Origin: Nostoc sp. FACHB-892
GTDB lineage: Bacteria; Cyanobacteriota; Cyanobacteriia; Cyanobacteriales; Nostocaceae
Length of the DNA stretch: 64,000 bases
NCBI RefSeq assembly: GCF_014698795.1
Contig: NZ_JACJTR010000025.1
Span: 38,188-102,187, forward strand
Reading direction: 5' to 3'
In this document: positions 25,301-35,500 of the stretch, piece by piece
How the letters are laid out: every line of letters starts with the position of its first letter
Numbering within the stretch: position 1 is the stretch's first letter
The notes under the pieces: model-generated
The model's database searches: none
What the model was told of the DNA's origin: nothing
Seen by the model: only the letters and a program-made list of their open reading frames with translations
Position numbers and translations under genes: made by a program

Positions 25301-27923
25301 TGAGCACAAGCAGCGGTTAAAAGTGCGTTTAAGCTGCACTAACTATGTATCAGAAAAATCAAAGATGGCATTTGAGCAAGCTTTGCGGGACGGTCATAAA
25401 GTCAAATTACTTGAGACCAAATCTGTAGAGATGGCTGCTACTGACCCACAGCAAACTCCATCTATGCCTGTAACTTCAACAATTTTAGAGAAAAATGGGC
25501 ATAACGAGAATCACCCTGCCGAGAGTCCTACCATGTCAACCCCCACTCACATGACTAACTCCCTCTCCCAAGAACAGCTACAGGTGACATCCAAGCGAGT
25601 TTTACCTCTACCAGTTTCAGAGTCAAAGATGCCAACTTTACCAGATAAAGATACTGTGAATTACCAACGGGCTTTAGAGAGTTTAGAGTACCTCCTAGCA
25701 CAGTTTCAGCAACATCAAAGCGATCGCCTACAACTGCACGAACAGTATCTCAACCATCAGATGGAATACATGAAAACCTTTTCCCATCTGATGCAGCAGC
25801 AGAATTCCTTATTGGCTAACAATACTTCAATAGACGCAGCACAGATCAAACCCGTTGGCATGGATAGCTTAGAGCGCAGCATGGTGCAGTTTCACGCTCA
25901 CCACAATGAAACTCTACGCATCCACGAGCAATATCTTCAGTATCAGGCGGAATACACTAAAAACTTTTTCCACCAAGTTATACATCAAGAGTATTCCAAG
26001 CTGATCCGTGGTGAGGAGACTCATCAACCCGTTGAGTCTTCTCAGACGATGATATCTCGCGAGGATGAATTTTCTACTCCTACTCTTCCAGCAGACCTTC
26101 TTTCTACAGAAAAGGCTTCGTCGAACGGCAAACAAGAACAAGTCCAGGCTTTAGAAACCACTGTTGCTAAAGAGGATAGCCCTGTCCCTGCCAGTAGCAA
26201 TATCTGGGACAACCTTGAGCTAGTAGCAAAAAATGGTTTAACTCCTACCGTAGAGGATAGGGTTATCCTACCCGCTACTCAGCAGGAAACCAATCTCGAT
26301 CTAGTTGCTAACAACAGCTCAACTCCAGTTCAGGCAAGTATAGCAGTCAGTACCCAAACTGAACCGACAGTTACTGTAGTAACCAGTACAACCGTCGAAC
26401 CTACAGGTTCACAAGCTCTTACACAACCAGTAGAGATTGATTTAGCTGACCTGGGTGACAACTTGTTAGCCATGACGAGCGACAAGACGGGCTACCCAGT
26501 GGAAATGCTAGAGCTAGATATGGACATGGAAGCGGACTTGGGAATTGATTCTATCAAGCGTGTGGAAATCCTGGGGGCAATGCAGGAGTTGTACCCCGAT
26601 TTGCCCAAGCCGAATCTGGAAGAACTGGCAGAAAAGCGCACTATCCGTCAAATTGTCGAGTATATACAATCTCTGACCCAGAGTGTCATCCCTATTGAAG
26701 TTGCAAATGATGTAACAAAAGCAACAAATTTTGCTCCTATTGTCCCTCCGACAGCAACAGTAATAACTCAACCTGAGCCAGTAGCCAGCAATGACTTAAC
26801 TTTAGTGCAAGAAACTGTAGCAATCAGTACAACCATCGAAGCTACAGCTTCAGAAGCTCTTACACAACCAGTAGAGATTGATTTAGCCGACCTGGGTGAC
26901 AACTTGTTAGCCATGACGAGCGATAAGACGGGCTACCCAGTGGAAATGCTAGAGCTAGATATGGACATGGAAGCGGACTTGGGGATAGATTCTATCAAGC
27001 GTGTGGAAATCCTGGGGGCAATGCAGGAGTTGTACCCCGATTTGCCCAAACCGAATCTGGAAGAACTGGCAGAAAAGCGCACTATTCGTCAAATTGTCGA
27101 GTATCTACAACAGGTAGCTGCTGGTGAAAAAAAAAAGTTGGCAGACCCGTCTGACAACCAGCAATTTAACCTAAACCACAATATTGTCCGCAGTCCAGTC
27201 AAACTTAGATCCCTGCCTAAACCCGATTTTTTGGAGTTCACTTTACCGAAAGGGTATATCAGCTTGCTCACCGATGATGGCTCTCCCACTACTTCAAAGT
27301 TAGCTGAGTCTCTGACAGAGAAAGATTGGAAAGTGGTCGTTTTAAGTTTTCCCAAATCACTCATTCCACAAAGTTCGCCTTTACCTGCGGGTGTCAATCG
27401 TGTAGTGCTGGCAGATTTGAGTGAGGAGCATCTGCAACAGCAATTGGCTGCGATCGCGACTAACTATGGTGCGATTGGCGCTTTCATCCATATAAATCCT
27501 GTATTTGAAGCAACTCGCAACGGTAGTATTCACTATCTTGAAGTGGAAAAGGCGATTGTCAAGCATGTCTTTTTCATGGCGAAACAACTGAAAAAATCCC
27601 TCAAAGAAGCAGCACATGATGGACGTAGTTGTTTCTGCACCATTGCCCGTCTCGACGGTTCCTTTGGACTGGAACACAAGGTAAACTTTGGTGCCATCAG
27701 CGCCGGTCTATTGGGATTAACCAAGAGTTTGAATTGGGAATGGCAAAAGGTATTTTGTCGAGCGATCGATCTCAGTCCCGCTATTGATGCCGAACAGTCA
27801 GCAGACCATATCATTGCCGAATTGCACGACCCCAATCTTTACATTACCGAAGTTGCTTATGGCTCGCAGGGACGAGTAACCCTTATCAGTACAGCCGACA
27901 GCGAACACCATTGGGGATTTTAG
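22386..27923 (+). CDS. PUFA-synthase-like polyketide/lipid synthase, KS-AT-ACP-ACP-KR(N) (PfaA/HglE-like)
   Basis: 1845 aa. In order: KS (about 55-510; C254 in DAACAST, H389 in EAHGTGT, H429 in IGHTKAAAG); AT (about 630-930; S726 in GHSFGE); a linker with two copies of a helical HEQYLxxQxEY-type repeat (about 1100-1210); two ACPs with LGIDSIKRVEI (S1389 and S1536); then the non-catalytic N-terminal subdomain of a ketoreductase (about 1600-1845). There is no KR active site. The catalytic KR half is in the gene at 30742, after two intervening genes. The two ACP segments are almost identical at DNA level. It probably extends an acyl chain iteratively with malonyl units and needs a phosphopantetheinyl transferase encoded elsewhere. 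Confidence 0.92.
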   Translation: MSASRIELALAQVSDELKKCEVFLEKLIMFSKNAELKSVPIKTMNMNKKLQHSPIAIIGMASIFPKARNLQEYWENIVKKLDCITDVPLSRWNTKDYYDPNPKAPEKTYSKRGGFIPDVDFDPIEFGLPPNILEVTDVSQLLGLVVAKEALEDAGYGKGQEFDRETTGVVLGAAQASQLSFSLDARLHYPIWKKVLKSSGLSDEDIQKIVDKIKSAYVQWDENAFPGILANVVAGRIANRLNLGGINCVVDAACASTFAALKMAISELVEHRCNMMLTGGVDTNNSINTYMCFSKTPAISPTGNIKPFDAESNGMIVSEGIGMVVLKRLKDAERDNDKIYAVIKGIGTSSDGRYKSIYAPRQAGQVTALRRAYEDAGFAPTNVGLIEAHGTGTITGDLTEFAALKEFFGEQDSRTQHIALGSVKSQIGHTKAAAGAASLIKTALALYHKILPPTINITQPNTTLNIKNSPFYLNTETRPWIRTEGEPPRRAGTSSFGFGGTNYHIVLEEYEAEQNRPYRLHSNPSEVLLLAQTPAQLLTTCEEILAQLQSEAGDRHYAELVEVCKTQEIPPVAARVGFVAESKAEVCKFLQITIDLLKNKTSASSWEHPQGVYYRQTGLELAGKVVALFSGQGSQYLNMGRELVINFPEVRRICAYMDSLLLKDNLPPLSETVYPHPVFEEAEKNAQVAALQRTEYAQPAIGMLSAGLYKILQQAGFTADFVAGHSFGELTALWAADVLSDKDYCFLAKARGQAMAVPQDPGYDAGTMLAVKEDAVKVEAVLKHFPRVVIANLNSPRQVVLAGATAEITKVRQTLQEQGSTAILLPVAAAFHTPLIAFAKDAFVTAVKRVTFSDPKIPVYTNVTGKQYPQEPAAIQRILENHLLNSVLFQQEIENIYAAGGYCFVEFGPKGILTNLVKNILGDRPHLAIALNPSSQKDSDRSLREAVVQLRVAGLPLKNLDPYQTPQAIPAIEHKQRLKVRLSCTNYVSEKSKMAFEQALRDGHKVKLLETKSVEMAATDPQQTPSMPVTSTILEKNGHNENHPAESPTMSTPTHMTNSLSQEQLQVTSKRVLPLPVSESKMPTLPDKDTVNYQRALESLEYLLAQFQQHQSDRLQLHEQYLNHQMEYMKTFSHLMQQQNSLLANNTSIDAAQIKPVGMDSLERSMVQFHAHHNETLRIHEQYLQYQAEYTKNFFHQVIHQEYSKLIRGEETHQPVESSQTMISREDEFSTPTLPADLLSTEKASSNGKQEQVQALETTVAKEDSPVPASSNIWDNLELVAKNGLTPTVEDRVILPATQQETNLDLVANNSSTPVQASIAVSTQTEPTVTVVTSTTVEPTGSQALTQPVEIDLADLGDNLLAMTSDKTGYPVEMLELDMDMEADLGIDSIKRVEILGAMQELYPDLPKPNLEELAEKRTIRQIVEYIQSLTQSVIPIEVANDVTKATNFAPIVPPTATVITQPEPVASNDLTLVQETVAISTTIEATASEALTQPVEIDLADLGDNLLAMTSDKTGYPVEMLELDMDMEADLGIDSIKRVEILGAMQELYPDLPKPNLEELAEKRTIRQIVEYLQQVAAGEKKKLADPSDNQQFNLNHNIVRSPVKLRSLPKPDFLEFTLPKGYISLLTDDGSPTTSKLAESLTEKDWKVVVLSFPKSLIPQSSPLPAGVNRVVLADLSEEHLQQQLAAIATNYGAIGAFIHINPVFEATRNGSIHYLEVEKAIVKHVFFMAKQLKKSLKEAAHDGRSCFCTIARLDGSFGLEHKVNFGAISAGLLGLTKSLNWEWQKVFCRAIDLSPAIDAEQSADHIIAELHDPNLYITEVAYGSQGRVTLISTADSEHHWGF

Positions 27924-28020
27924 ATTTTGACTTTTAGATTAGTTGAAACTTTTCCCATTACCCTTATCGCTTCTGGATTTCAGTTTTATAAACTTTAGTT
28001 GTGTTTAGGACAAATTGACA

Positions 28021-29169
28021 ATGATGAAACCTCTAATACCGCCATCCTACTATCAGGACACCGAAATCTTCCAACGAGAACAAGTGTTGATATTTCAGAA
28101 TCTATGGAATTTTGCTGGATTTACAATAGACTTGCAGAGCCACAATGATTACATATGTGCAGAAATTGGTGGCAAGTCTATCATCGTTCAAAATTTTCAT
28201 GGTGAGTTACGAGCATTTCTCAACGTTTGCTCTCATCGCTTTAGTCAAATTCACCAACTACCTCAAGGCAATGGTGCATTGAAGTGTCCTTATCATAGCT
28301 GGACTTTTAACTGTGATGGGATTCCTATAGGTATTCCCCTGGTAGAAAGATTTGATACAATAACCGATGCAAAAAGAGAATCTTTGAGACTGGAAAAATG
28401 GCTGGTTGAGACATGCGGCAAACTAGTTTTTGTCAAAAGAAATGATGACGGTATCATATTAAAAGAGTTTTTAGGTAGTATTTATGAAAAACTAGCTGAA
28501 TTTTCGGAGGCATTTGGTCAAAAGATTAATGAATGGCAAGTCAAAGTCAATGCTAACTGGAAAATAACTACAGAAAATACTTTGGAAGGTTATCATGTTT
28601 TTCCTGTTCATAAAAACACCTTCGGCAAATATGGTATTCCAGTAGATATAAAATACATTTGTAATGAGCTCCATACGGGTTACAGTGATAAAGGTAATCC
28701 TGAGTATTTTGAAAAGTTCAAAAAAAAAATTGATAGACCAGCTAACTTTCTAAAAAAGATTTTTCTGAAAAAAGCCGAATCTATATTTGGAAAGAGACCA
28801 TTAAAGCTAGGTAGTTACTATCATCAACTTGTTTTTCCCAATTTAACGATTAGTACAAACGATGGAGTTGGATTTAGCGTCCAAGTTCATCAACCCATCA
28901 ATTCAGAGGAAACAAAACTAGTTCATCATTTGTTTGCATGTAAGTTAGAGCTTAAGTCCAAGATCGAACAAGGTATTTTTGATAGAGTAGCTCAGCAATT
29001 CACGAAGATGTACGTGGCAGTTTATGAAGAAGACAAAGCTATTTGTGAAACGGTTCAAAGAGGTATTTCTTCACAAAACAAGGAGGGTGGCATCTTCAGT
29101 TTGGAAGAACAACGTATTTACGAATTTCATAAAGCTTACGCTATAATCATGAACTTTAACCCAACATAA
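28021..29169 (+). CDS. Rieske non-haem iron oxygenase (alpha-subunit type)
   Basis: About 382 aa from the ATG at 28021, with AGGA 10 nt upstream (a TTG at 28015 is less likely). The Rieske centre ligands are clear: C70xH72 and C89xxH92 (CSH and CPYH). The catalytic domain begins with NWKITTENTLEGYHVFPVH, containing the two His and nearby acidic residues of the mononuclear iron site. It should hydroxylate or desaturate a substrate using O2 with electrons from a reductase not encoded beside it. It sits between the two halves of the split ketoreductase and in the same direction, so the likely substrate is the acyl chain or a lipid product. Iron dependence fits the Fur-like sites of the region. 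Confidence 0.9.
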   Translation: MMKPLIPPSYYQDTEIFQREQVLIFQNLWNFAGFTIDLQSHNDYICAEIGGKSIIVQNFHGELRAFLNVCSHRFSQIHQLPQGNGALKCPYHSWTFNCDGIPIGIPLVERFDTITDAKRESLRLEKWLVETCGKLVFVKRNDDGIILKEFLGSIYEKLAEFSEAFGQKINEWQVKVNANWKITTENTLEGYHVFPVHKNTFGKYGIPVDIKYICNELHTGYSDKGNPEYFEKFKKKIDRPANFLKKIFLKKAESIFGKRPLKLGSYYHQLVFPNLTISTNDGVGFSVQVHQPINSEETKLVHHLFACKLELKSKIEQGIFDRVAQQFTKMYVAVYEEDKAICETVQRGISSQNKEGGIFSLEEQRIYEFHKAYAIIMNFNPT

Positions 29170-29269
29170 AATATTCAAAAAACATTAGTTAGCATTTGCA
29201 TTCTTGTCTACGATGAAGGGCGATTCATTCGTCAGTCGTTAGAGCCTTTACTAGCACCGAACTGTATTT

Positions 29270-30646
29270 ATGACCTCAGCAATTCAGAATCATCCCTCAA
29301 AAACATTAACGAGCTACGAAAGAGAACTTTCTCCCCTAGAGCAAGGTATGGAAGTTTTGAACCGCCGTGCTAGCTCGTTTAATGTAGTAACAATTTGTCG
29401 CATCACTGGCCCTCTCAGTGAAGACATCCTTAGACAGGCTCTTGACCTGCTCCAAAGTCGTCACCCTCGTCTAAACTCTCGGATTGTCGGTGAGTTAGAT
29501 AGTCTCTACTTTAAAAGTGGAGCGATGAGAATTCCTTTACAAGTAGTGGAAAAGCAGCACGATGAACAGTGGCAAGAAGTTGTTGTGCAAGAGCTTAACC
29601 AAAGAATAGAAAGTAACGAATGTCTGCTGCGAGCTGTACTTGTTAGTTTCAAAAGTGACAACAATGTAAGTTATCTGATCACGACAATACATCACGCGAT
29701 ATCAGACAGAGCCTCAAGCGACCGACTGCACTCAGAAATATTGACTTACTGCCAAAAAATTGCGTCTGGCGAACCAATAGAGCAAGTTGCTAGCTTACCA
29801 CCACTTCCACCCTTACAAGAACTTCTACCAAAGTCGATGCAGGGATTCACAGGTGTAGTGAATGTCTGGTCATTCTTGTCAAGGAGTTGGTTTAAGCGAA
29901 TTTGGCATCGACCAGAAACCTTGAATGTTGAGAAGTGTGTACCCGTCGAATTACGACGTTGTGGCATGACTCACAGAAGATTAAATGAAGAGCAAACCGC
30001 ACAGTTAGTAAATTGTTGCAGGAAGAAAAAGACAACGGTTCAGGGTGCTTTGTGTGCGGTAATGCTGTTTGTAGCTGCAAAAAAAATTTCTGGTGGCAAG
30101 AAAACAGATGTACGCGTCAGCTGTGGCTCGGCGATTAATCTGCGTAAACGTCTCAAGCCAGTAGTCAGCGAGGAGAACATGGGTGCGTTAGCTTCCCATA
30201 TCATCTCATATCACACTATAGGCACAAATACATCATTCTGGGATTTAGCGCGGGATGTGAGACAACAGTTGGAAGTAGGTTTAGAGAGTAACGATATCTT
30301 CAGTCGATTGTTGTTTGCTAAGAAGTTTTTTGAATCTATTCTCGCTTCCCCTAGTAAAACAGGATTACTGACGGTAAGTATCACTAACATTGGTCGAGTA
30401 AATATTCCTCAAATTTACGATCCATTTGAGTTAGAAGAAATCAGCGGCGCTGTAGCCTATGCAGCTTTTGGCGATATTTTAGCTGCTACTGTCTCAACGT
30501 TCCAGGGAAAAATGCTTTTGAATTTTATGTTTTCCGATCCTGCATTCAACTTAGAAACTATGGAAGTACTGGCAAATAATGTACTTTCGTGTATTGTTGA
30601 TGCTTGCACAAATGAAAAATTAACTTTCGCACTCTGGAGTGATTGA
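29270..30646 (+). CDS. condensation/PapA-like acyltransferase
   Basis: 458 aa, the size of a stand-alone condensation-fold enzyme. The active-site motif HHAISD (H141, H142, D146) matches HHxxxD of NRPS condensation domains and of PapA-type and wax-ester acyltransferases. A late segment with SITNIGRV and a preceding GALASHIISYHT fit the second half of the fold. No adenylation or carrier domain is attached. In a lipid cluster without a thioesterase it may transfer the ACP-bound chain to an alcohol or amine and so release it; this is inference. It lies 100 nt after the Rieske gene and 95 nt before the KR-DH gene. Confidence 0.85.
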   Translation: MTSAIQNHPSKTLTSYERELSPLEQGMEVLNRRASSFNVVTICRITGPLSEDILRQALDLLQSRHPRLNSRIVGELDSLYFKSGAMRIPLQVVEKQHDEQWQEVVVQELNQRIESNECLLRAVLVSFKSDNNVSYLITTIHHAISDRASSDRLHSEILTYCQKIASGEPIEQVASLPPLPPLQELLPKSMQGFTGVVNVWSFLSRSWFKRIWHRPETLNVEKCVPVELRRCGMTHRRLNEEQTAQLVNCCRKKKTTVQGALCAVMLFVAAKKISGGKKTDVRVSCGSAINLRKRLKPVVSEENMGALASHIISYHTIGTNTSFWDLARDVRQQLEVGLESNDIFSRLLFAKKFFESILASPSKTGLLTVSITNIGRVNIPQIYDPFELEEISGAVAYAAFGDILAATVSTFQGKMLLNFMFSDPAFNLETMEVLANNVLSCIVDACTNEKLTFALWSD

Positions 30647-30741
30647 GATTCAAAAACATAAACTATGACAGCACATTAATGTTTGAAAGAATTTTTCATG
30701 CCCGATAGGCAAATTAAAGGTATGACAGCTTAGGAGCATTT

Positions 30742-32481
30742 ATGACATCAACAATCCGTCCATCATCTGTTTTTCTCGTTAGTGGTGGGGCAAAAGGGAT
30801 TACGCGAGAGTGCGTTATTAGAATAGCACAGCGCCACCAGTGCAAATTTATCCTACTAGGTCGTTCAGCCATCGTTGAATCTGAACCAGATTGGGCTAAA
30901 GACTGTTTTGAAGAATCTGGATTGAAAAAACACATCATGGAGCATCTCCTTTCTCAAGGAGAGAAACCTACACCCATGTGTGTACAAAAAGTGTTTAAAA
31001 AGATTTCCTCCAGCCGAGAAATCAACAATACGCTTTCTCGCATTAAACAGGCTGGAGGCAGGGCGGAATATGTGAGCGTCGATGTCACAGATGCGCTGGC
31101 TGTAAAGGAGAAAGTTGCCCCTGCTGTTAAACGTCTCGGTTCGATAACGGGAGTTATACATGGTGCTGGGAATTTAGCAGATAAGTTAATTGAAAAGAAA
31201 ACAGAACAGGATTTTGAAACTGTTTATGCAGCAAAAGTTAAGGGATTGGAAAATACCTTGTCTTATGTTGATCTCAATTATCTTGAATATTTAGTCTTGT
31301 TTTCCTCAACCGCTGGTTTTTATGGCAATATTGGACAGACTGACTACGCTATTGCCAACGAGATTCTCAACAAATCAGCCCATTTAGTCAAGCAAAAATA
31401 TCCCGACTGTCATGTAGTTGCTATCAACTGGGGACCTTGGGAAAGTGGGATGGTTTCACCGGAATTAAAGAAAGCTTTTCAAGAACGTAATATTGGTATT
31501 ATTCCGATGGAAGTCGGAGCGCAAATGTTGGTTAACGAACTGGATGCCGCTAATCATACAACGGCACAAGTTGTGGTTGCTAGTCCGGCTACTCCACCAG
31601 CGAGGGAATTAGATTCCAAACTCCGAACCTATCGTATCCATCGCCAACTCAAACTCGAAGATAATCCTTTTTTTATGGATCATGTTATTGCTGGTTATCC
31701 TGTTTTGCCAGCTACTTGTGCGATGTCATGGATAATAAACACTTGCGAAAATCTTTATCCAGGTTATAGATTGTTTAGCTGCACAAATTTTAAGGTGTTA
31801 AAAGGAATAATATTTAATGAAGATTTAGCAGATGAATATATTTTGGATCTACAAGAAGATTCTAAAAACAATGATTTCAATGAAATAACTTTTTCGGCAA
31901 AAATATGGCATAAGAATCTCGCTAAAAAAAATCAATATAATTTCAGCGGTGAGTTTAAGCTACTGCGAGAAATATCACCGGCTCCTACTTATGATTTTGC
32001 TAAAACTCCAGACGGCAATAAAATCAATGAGAACCGTGAAGTCTTAATCCCAAACTGGGAAGATAACAATTTTTATCAAAATGGGGTAGGCATGTTATTT
32101 CATGGTCTTTCATTTCAGGGAGTGAAAAGATTCTTGACTTTTGGTAAAGAAAGATTTACCGCAGAATGTTGTTGGCAAGGAATAGAAGCCAAGCAACAAG
32201 GTCAGTTTCCCGTGCAATGGTTTAATCCTTATGCGGTTGATTTGAGTACGCATCCTTTAGGTATTTGGCTACAGCATTTTTATCAGGAGAGTGCTTTACC
32301 TGCACAGTTAGATAAATATGAACAATTTGCACGTATACCATGCAATAAAGATTTTTATGTTTCTGGTAAAATCAAGTCTAAAACTGACATCAATCTGATT
32401 GTTGATTTTGTTATACATGACTTGGAAGGAAAAGTATTTGTTCGCCTGTTTGGGAGTAAATTTGTTCGTTGGTTTTACTGA
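30742..32481 (+). CDS. ketoreductase catalytic half plus dehydratase, KR(C)-DH
   Basis: 579 aa preceded by AGGAG. It begins almost at once with the NADPH fingerprint SGGAKGIT and continues with the catalytic Ser/Tyr region (FSSTAGFYGN, Y202 in TDYAIANE). It therefore starts exactly at the catalytic KR subdomain; the structural N-terminal subdomain is the C-terminus of the 22386 gene. Residues about 295-579 are a hot-dog dehydratase with the motif DHVIAGYPVLPA (H314), as at the end of PfaA-like and HglE-like enzymes. The protein should reduce beta-ketoacyl-ACP and dehydrate the product, and should need to bind the upstream synthase to form a full KR. Confidence 0.9.
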   Translation: MTSTIRPSSVFLVSGGAKGITRECVIRIAQRHQCKFILLGRSAIVESEPDWAKDCFEESGLKKHIMEHLLSQGEKPTPMCVQKVFKKISSSREINNTLSRIKQAGGRAEYVSVDVTDALAVKEKVAPAVKRLGSITGVIHGAGNLADKLIEKKTEQDFETVYAAKVKGLENTLSYVDLNYLEYLVLFSSTAGFYGNIGQTDYAIANEILNKSAHLVKQKYPDCHVVAINWGPWESGMVSPELKKAFQERNIGIIPMEVGAQMLVNELDAANHTTAQVVVASPATPPARELDSKLRTYRIHRQLKLEDNPFFMDHVIAGYPVLPATCAMSWIINTCENLYPGYRLFSCTNFKVLKGIIFNEDLADEYILDLQEDSKNNDFNEITFSAKIWHKNLAKKNQYNFSGEFKLLREISPAPTYDFAKTPDGNKINENREVLIPNWEDNNFYQNGVGMLFHGLSFQGVKRFLTFGKERFTAECCWQGIEAKQQGQFPVQWFNPYAVDLSTHPLGIWLQHFYQESALPAQLDKYEQFARIPCNKDFYVSGKIKSKTDINLIVDFVIHDLEGKVFVRLFGSKFVRWFY

Positions 32482-32583
32482 AATCATTCAAATACTGAGA
32501 ATCAGCCCTTGCAAGTACTTTAATCAGTTGTTAATCATTAACAACTCTCTTACACAAAACAATTATACTGGAGTAGATGAGTT

Positions 32584-35500
32584 ATGGAAAAAATAGCAAT
32601 TATTGGATTGTCCTGCCTGTTTCCAGATGCTAAAAACCCTGATGAGTTTTGGCAAAATATTATTGATGGTAAAGATTCGACATCCTCAATTACTTCTGAA
32701 GAACTAGGAGTGAAACCGGAAGTATTTTATGATTATCAAAAGGGAAAAGCAGATAAATTTTATTCGCTTCAAGGAGGATTTATCCGTGACTTTAAAATTG
32801 ATAATTCTGAATATAAGCTGCCGCAAGAATTTATAGAAAGTTTGGATAACACCTTTAAATGGTTACTTTATGCTGCTAAACAAGCAATTCAGCAAAGTGG
32901 TTATTCGGAAAGTGAATCTGCTCTCTCAAAATGTGGCGTAATTTTGGGTAATTTGTCATCAGCTACTAAATTTTCTCATCACTTGTTTACCGCATACCAC
33001 AGACAATTGACAGAATATTTAATTAAAGAGCTTTTGCAACAAGAGGATTTTTATTTACCTTCTTTGCCAGCCAAAGCCAAGCCCTCTCTATGCAATGGCA
33101 TGATATCTAGCTTTCCGGCTGCTCTAATCGCCCAAGCCTTTTCTTTATCTAACATTCATTTCTGTCTAGATGCTGCTTGTTCAGCATCATTCTATGCAAT
33201 CAAGCTGGCATCTCATTACCTGTGGTCACACAAAGCTGATTTGATGTTAGCGGGAGCAATCTCCTGTGGAGATCCTCTAGCTATGCGGATGGGATTCTCC
33301 GTGATTCAAGCTTATCCAGAGAATGGTATCAGTCGCCCTTTTGATAAATCCTCTGGAGGAGTGATTACAGCAGATGGAACTGGGATAGTAGTGCTGAAAC
33401 GGTATAGTGATGCCATTAGAGATGGAGATAAAATTCTTGCCACTATCTGTGGTAATGGACTATCAAATGATGGTAAAGGAAAACATCTGCTTAGCCCTAA
33501 TTCTAAAGGACAAATTCTGGCGTTTGAGCGAGCTTACAATGAGGCGCAAATTAGTCCAAAAGCTATAGATTATCTGGAGTGCCATGCTACTGGTACGTCA
33601 TTAGGAGATCCAGTAGAATTAAACTCCATAGAGACATTCTTTGGTCAACACCAAGCCACTCCTCTTTTGGGTGCTGTCAAAGCTAATGTTGGTCACTTGT
33701 TAAACGCTGCTGGGATGGTGAGCTTGGCTAAGGTTATTTTGAGTATGTCCCATGGCATAATTCCACCAACTATTAATGTTACTGACCCTATAAGTTCTAA
33801 AAACGGTTTAATTTCAGCAGAACAAATCGTCAGAGCTGCCACATCATGGCCAGATAATTCACCAATCAAACGCGCCGCCATTAATGCTTTTGGTTTCGGC
33901 GGCAGCAATTCTCATCTAATCCTTGAACAAGGGGAAACGCCAGAACCAGTAGATAATTTTACCAACAAAAATTCTCAACCTGTTCAACCTGCAAAAATTG
34001 CTATTGTCGGTATGGATGTCTTTTTCGGCGACTGTGATGGATTAGAGGCTTTTGAAAGCAGCGTATATGAAGGAATACAGCATTTTATTCCGCTTCCACC
34101 TAACAGATGGCGTGGCATTGAAGATCAAAATGCTCTACTTAAAGAACATGCTTTTGCAGATGGTAAAGCACCAGTAGGAGCATACGTCAAAGATTTTGAA
34201 ATCGACACTTTAACTTTTAAAATTCCCCCGAATGAAGTAGAGAGACTCAACCCACAACAAACGTTAATGTTGAAAGTGGCAAATCGTGCTGTCCGAGATG
34301 CGGGACTTCAGGGAGGAGGAAATGTAGCAGTGATTATTGCTGCCGAGTCAGAACTTTCTAGTCATGGAATATACCAGAGATGGCATACGTCCTGGCAGCT
34401 TGAAGAAGCCTTAATTGCTAAAAAAGTCTCGTTGCCTACTGAAAAAATTGCTCAACTGGAAACAGTTTTCAAAGATGATATTAGTAAGGCAGTAGAACCC
34501 AACGAGTATGTGAGTTATATCGCAAATATCACGGCAAGTCGAATTTCTGCTTTGTGGAATTTTAACGGTCCATCATTCACCATAACTGCTGGCGAAAATT
34601 CCGTCTTCAAAGCAATGGATGTGGCACAGATGCTACTTACTACTGGGGAGGTAGATACTGTGGTGGTTGGTGCTGTTGACTTGGCTGGTGGATTTGAAAA
34701 TGTGTGGTTGCGAAACCAATTAGCAAAAACCAATACAGGTGTAAATACACTCTCATACGATCAGTTTAGCAATGGCTGGAACGTCGGCGAAGGCGCGGGA
34801 GCAGTGGTACTGAAACGCCATGACACTGCTAAACAAAATGGCGATCGCATTTATGCAGTCATTGATGCCATTAGTTTTACACACCATTATTCAACTCAAA
34901 GTGAGTTGAATAATGGTTTGCCAACGCCTGATGCCAAAGCTGTCAACCAAGCCTGCGAACAAGCTTTTAACATTGCAGGTATTCAATCAACAGATGTTGA
35001 TTACTTGGAAGTTTTTGGCAGTGGTATTCCTCAACAAGATGAAGCAGAAATTACTGGTTTGCTCCAAGCTTATCAGCGGGGTACAGATGATTTAGACTGC
35101 GCTCTGGGTAGCGTCAAAGCGAATATCGGTCATACTTTTGTGGCATCAGGAATAGCCAGCCTGATCAAAACTGCCCTCTGTTTGTATCACAGGTATATTC
35201 CAGCAACCCCCAAATGGTCTGGTGTCAAAACGCCACAAATTTGGCAGGATAGTCCCTTTTATGTTGCCCCTAAATCAACACCTTGGTTACTCAATAAAGA
35301 AGGTATGCCCAGAATCGCAGCGATTAATAGTATGGGGATAGATGGAACTTGCTCTCACCTAATCTTGTCGGAAGAACTCAGTCAAAATAAACGTCCCAGG
35401 CATTCTTTAGGGCGAAAATCCCCTTATCTTTTCCTAGTAGCATTCGACAATTATTCTGAGCTAGGGCAACAAATTAGCAATTTACAAGAGGCGATCGACA

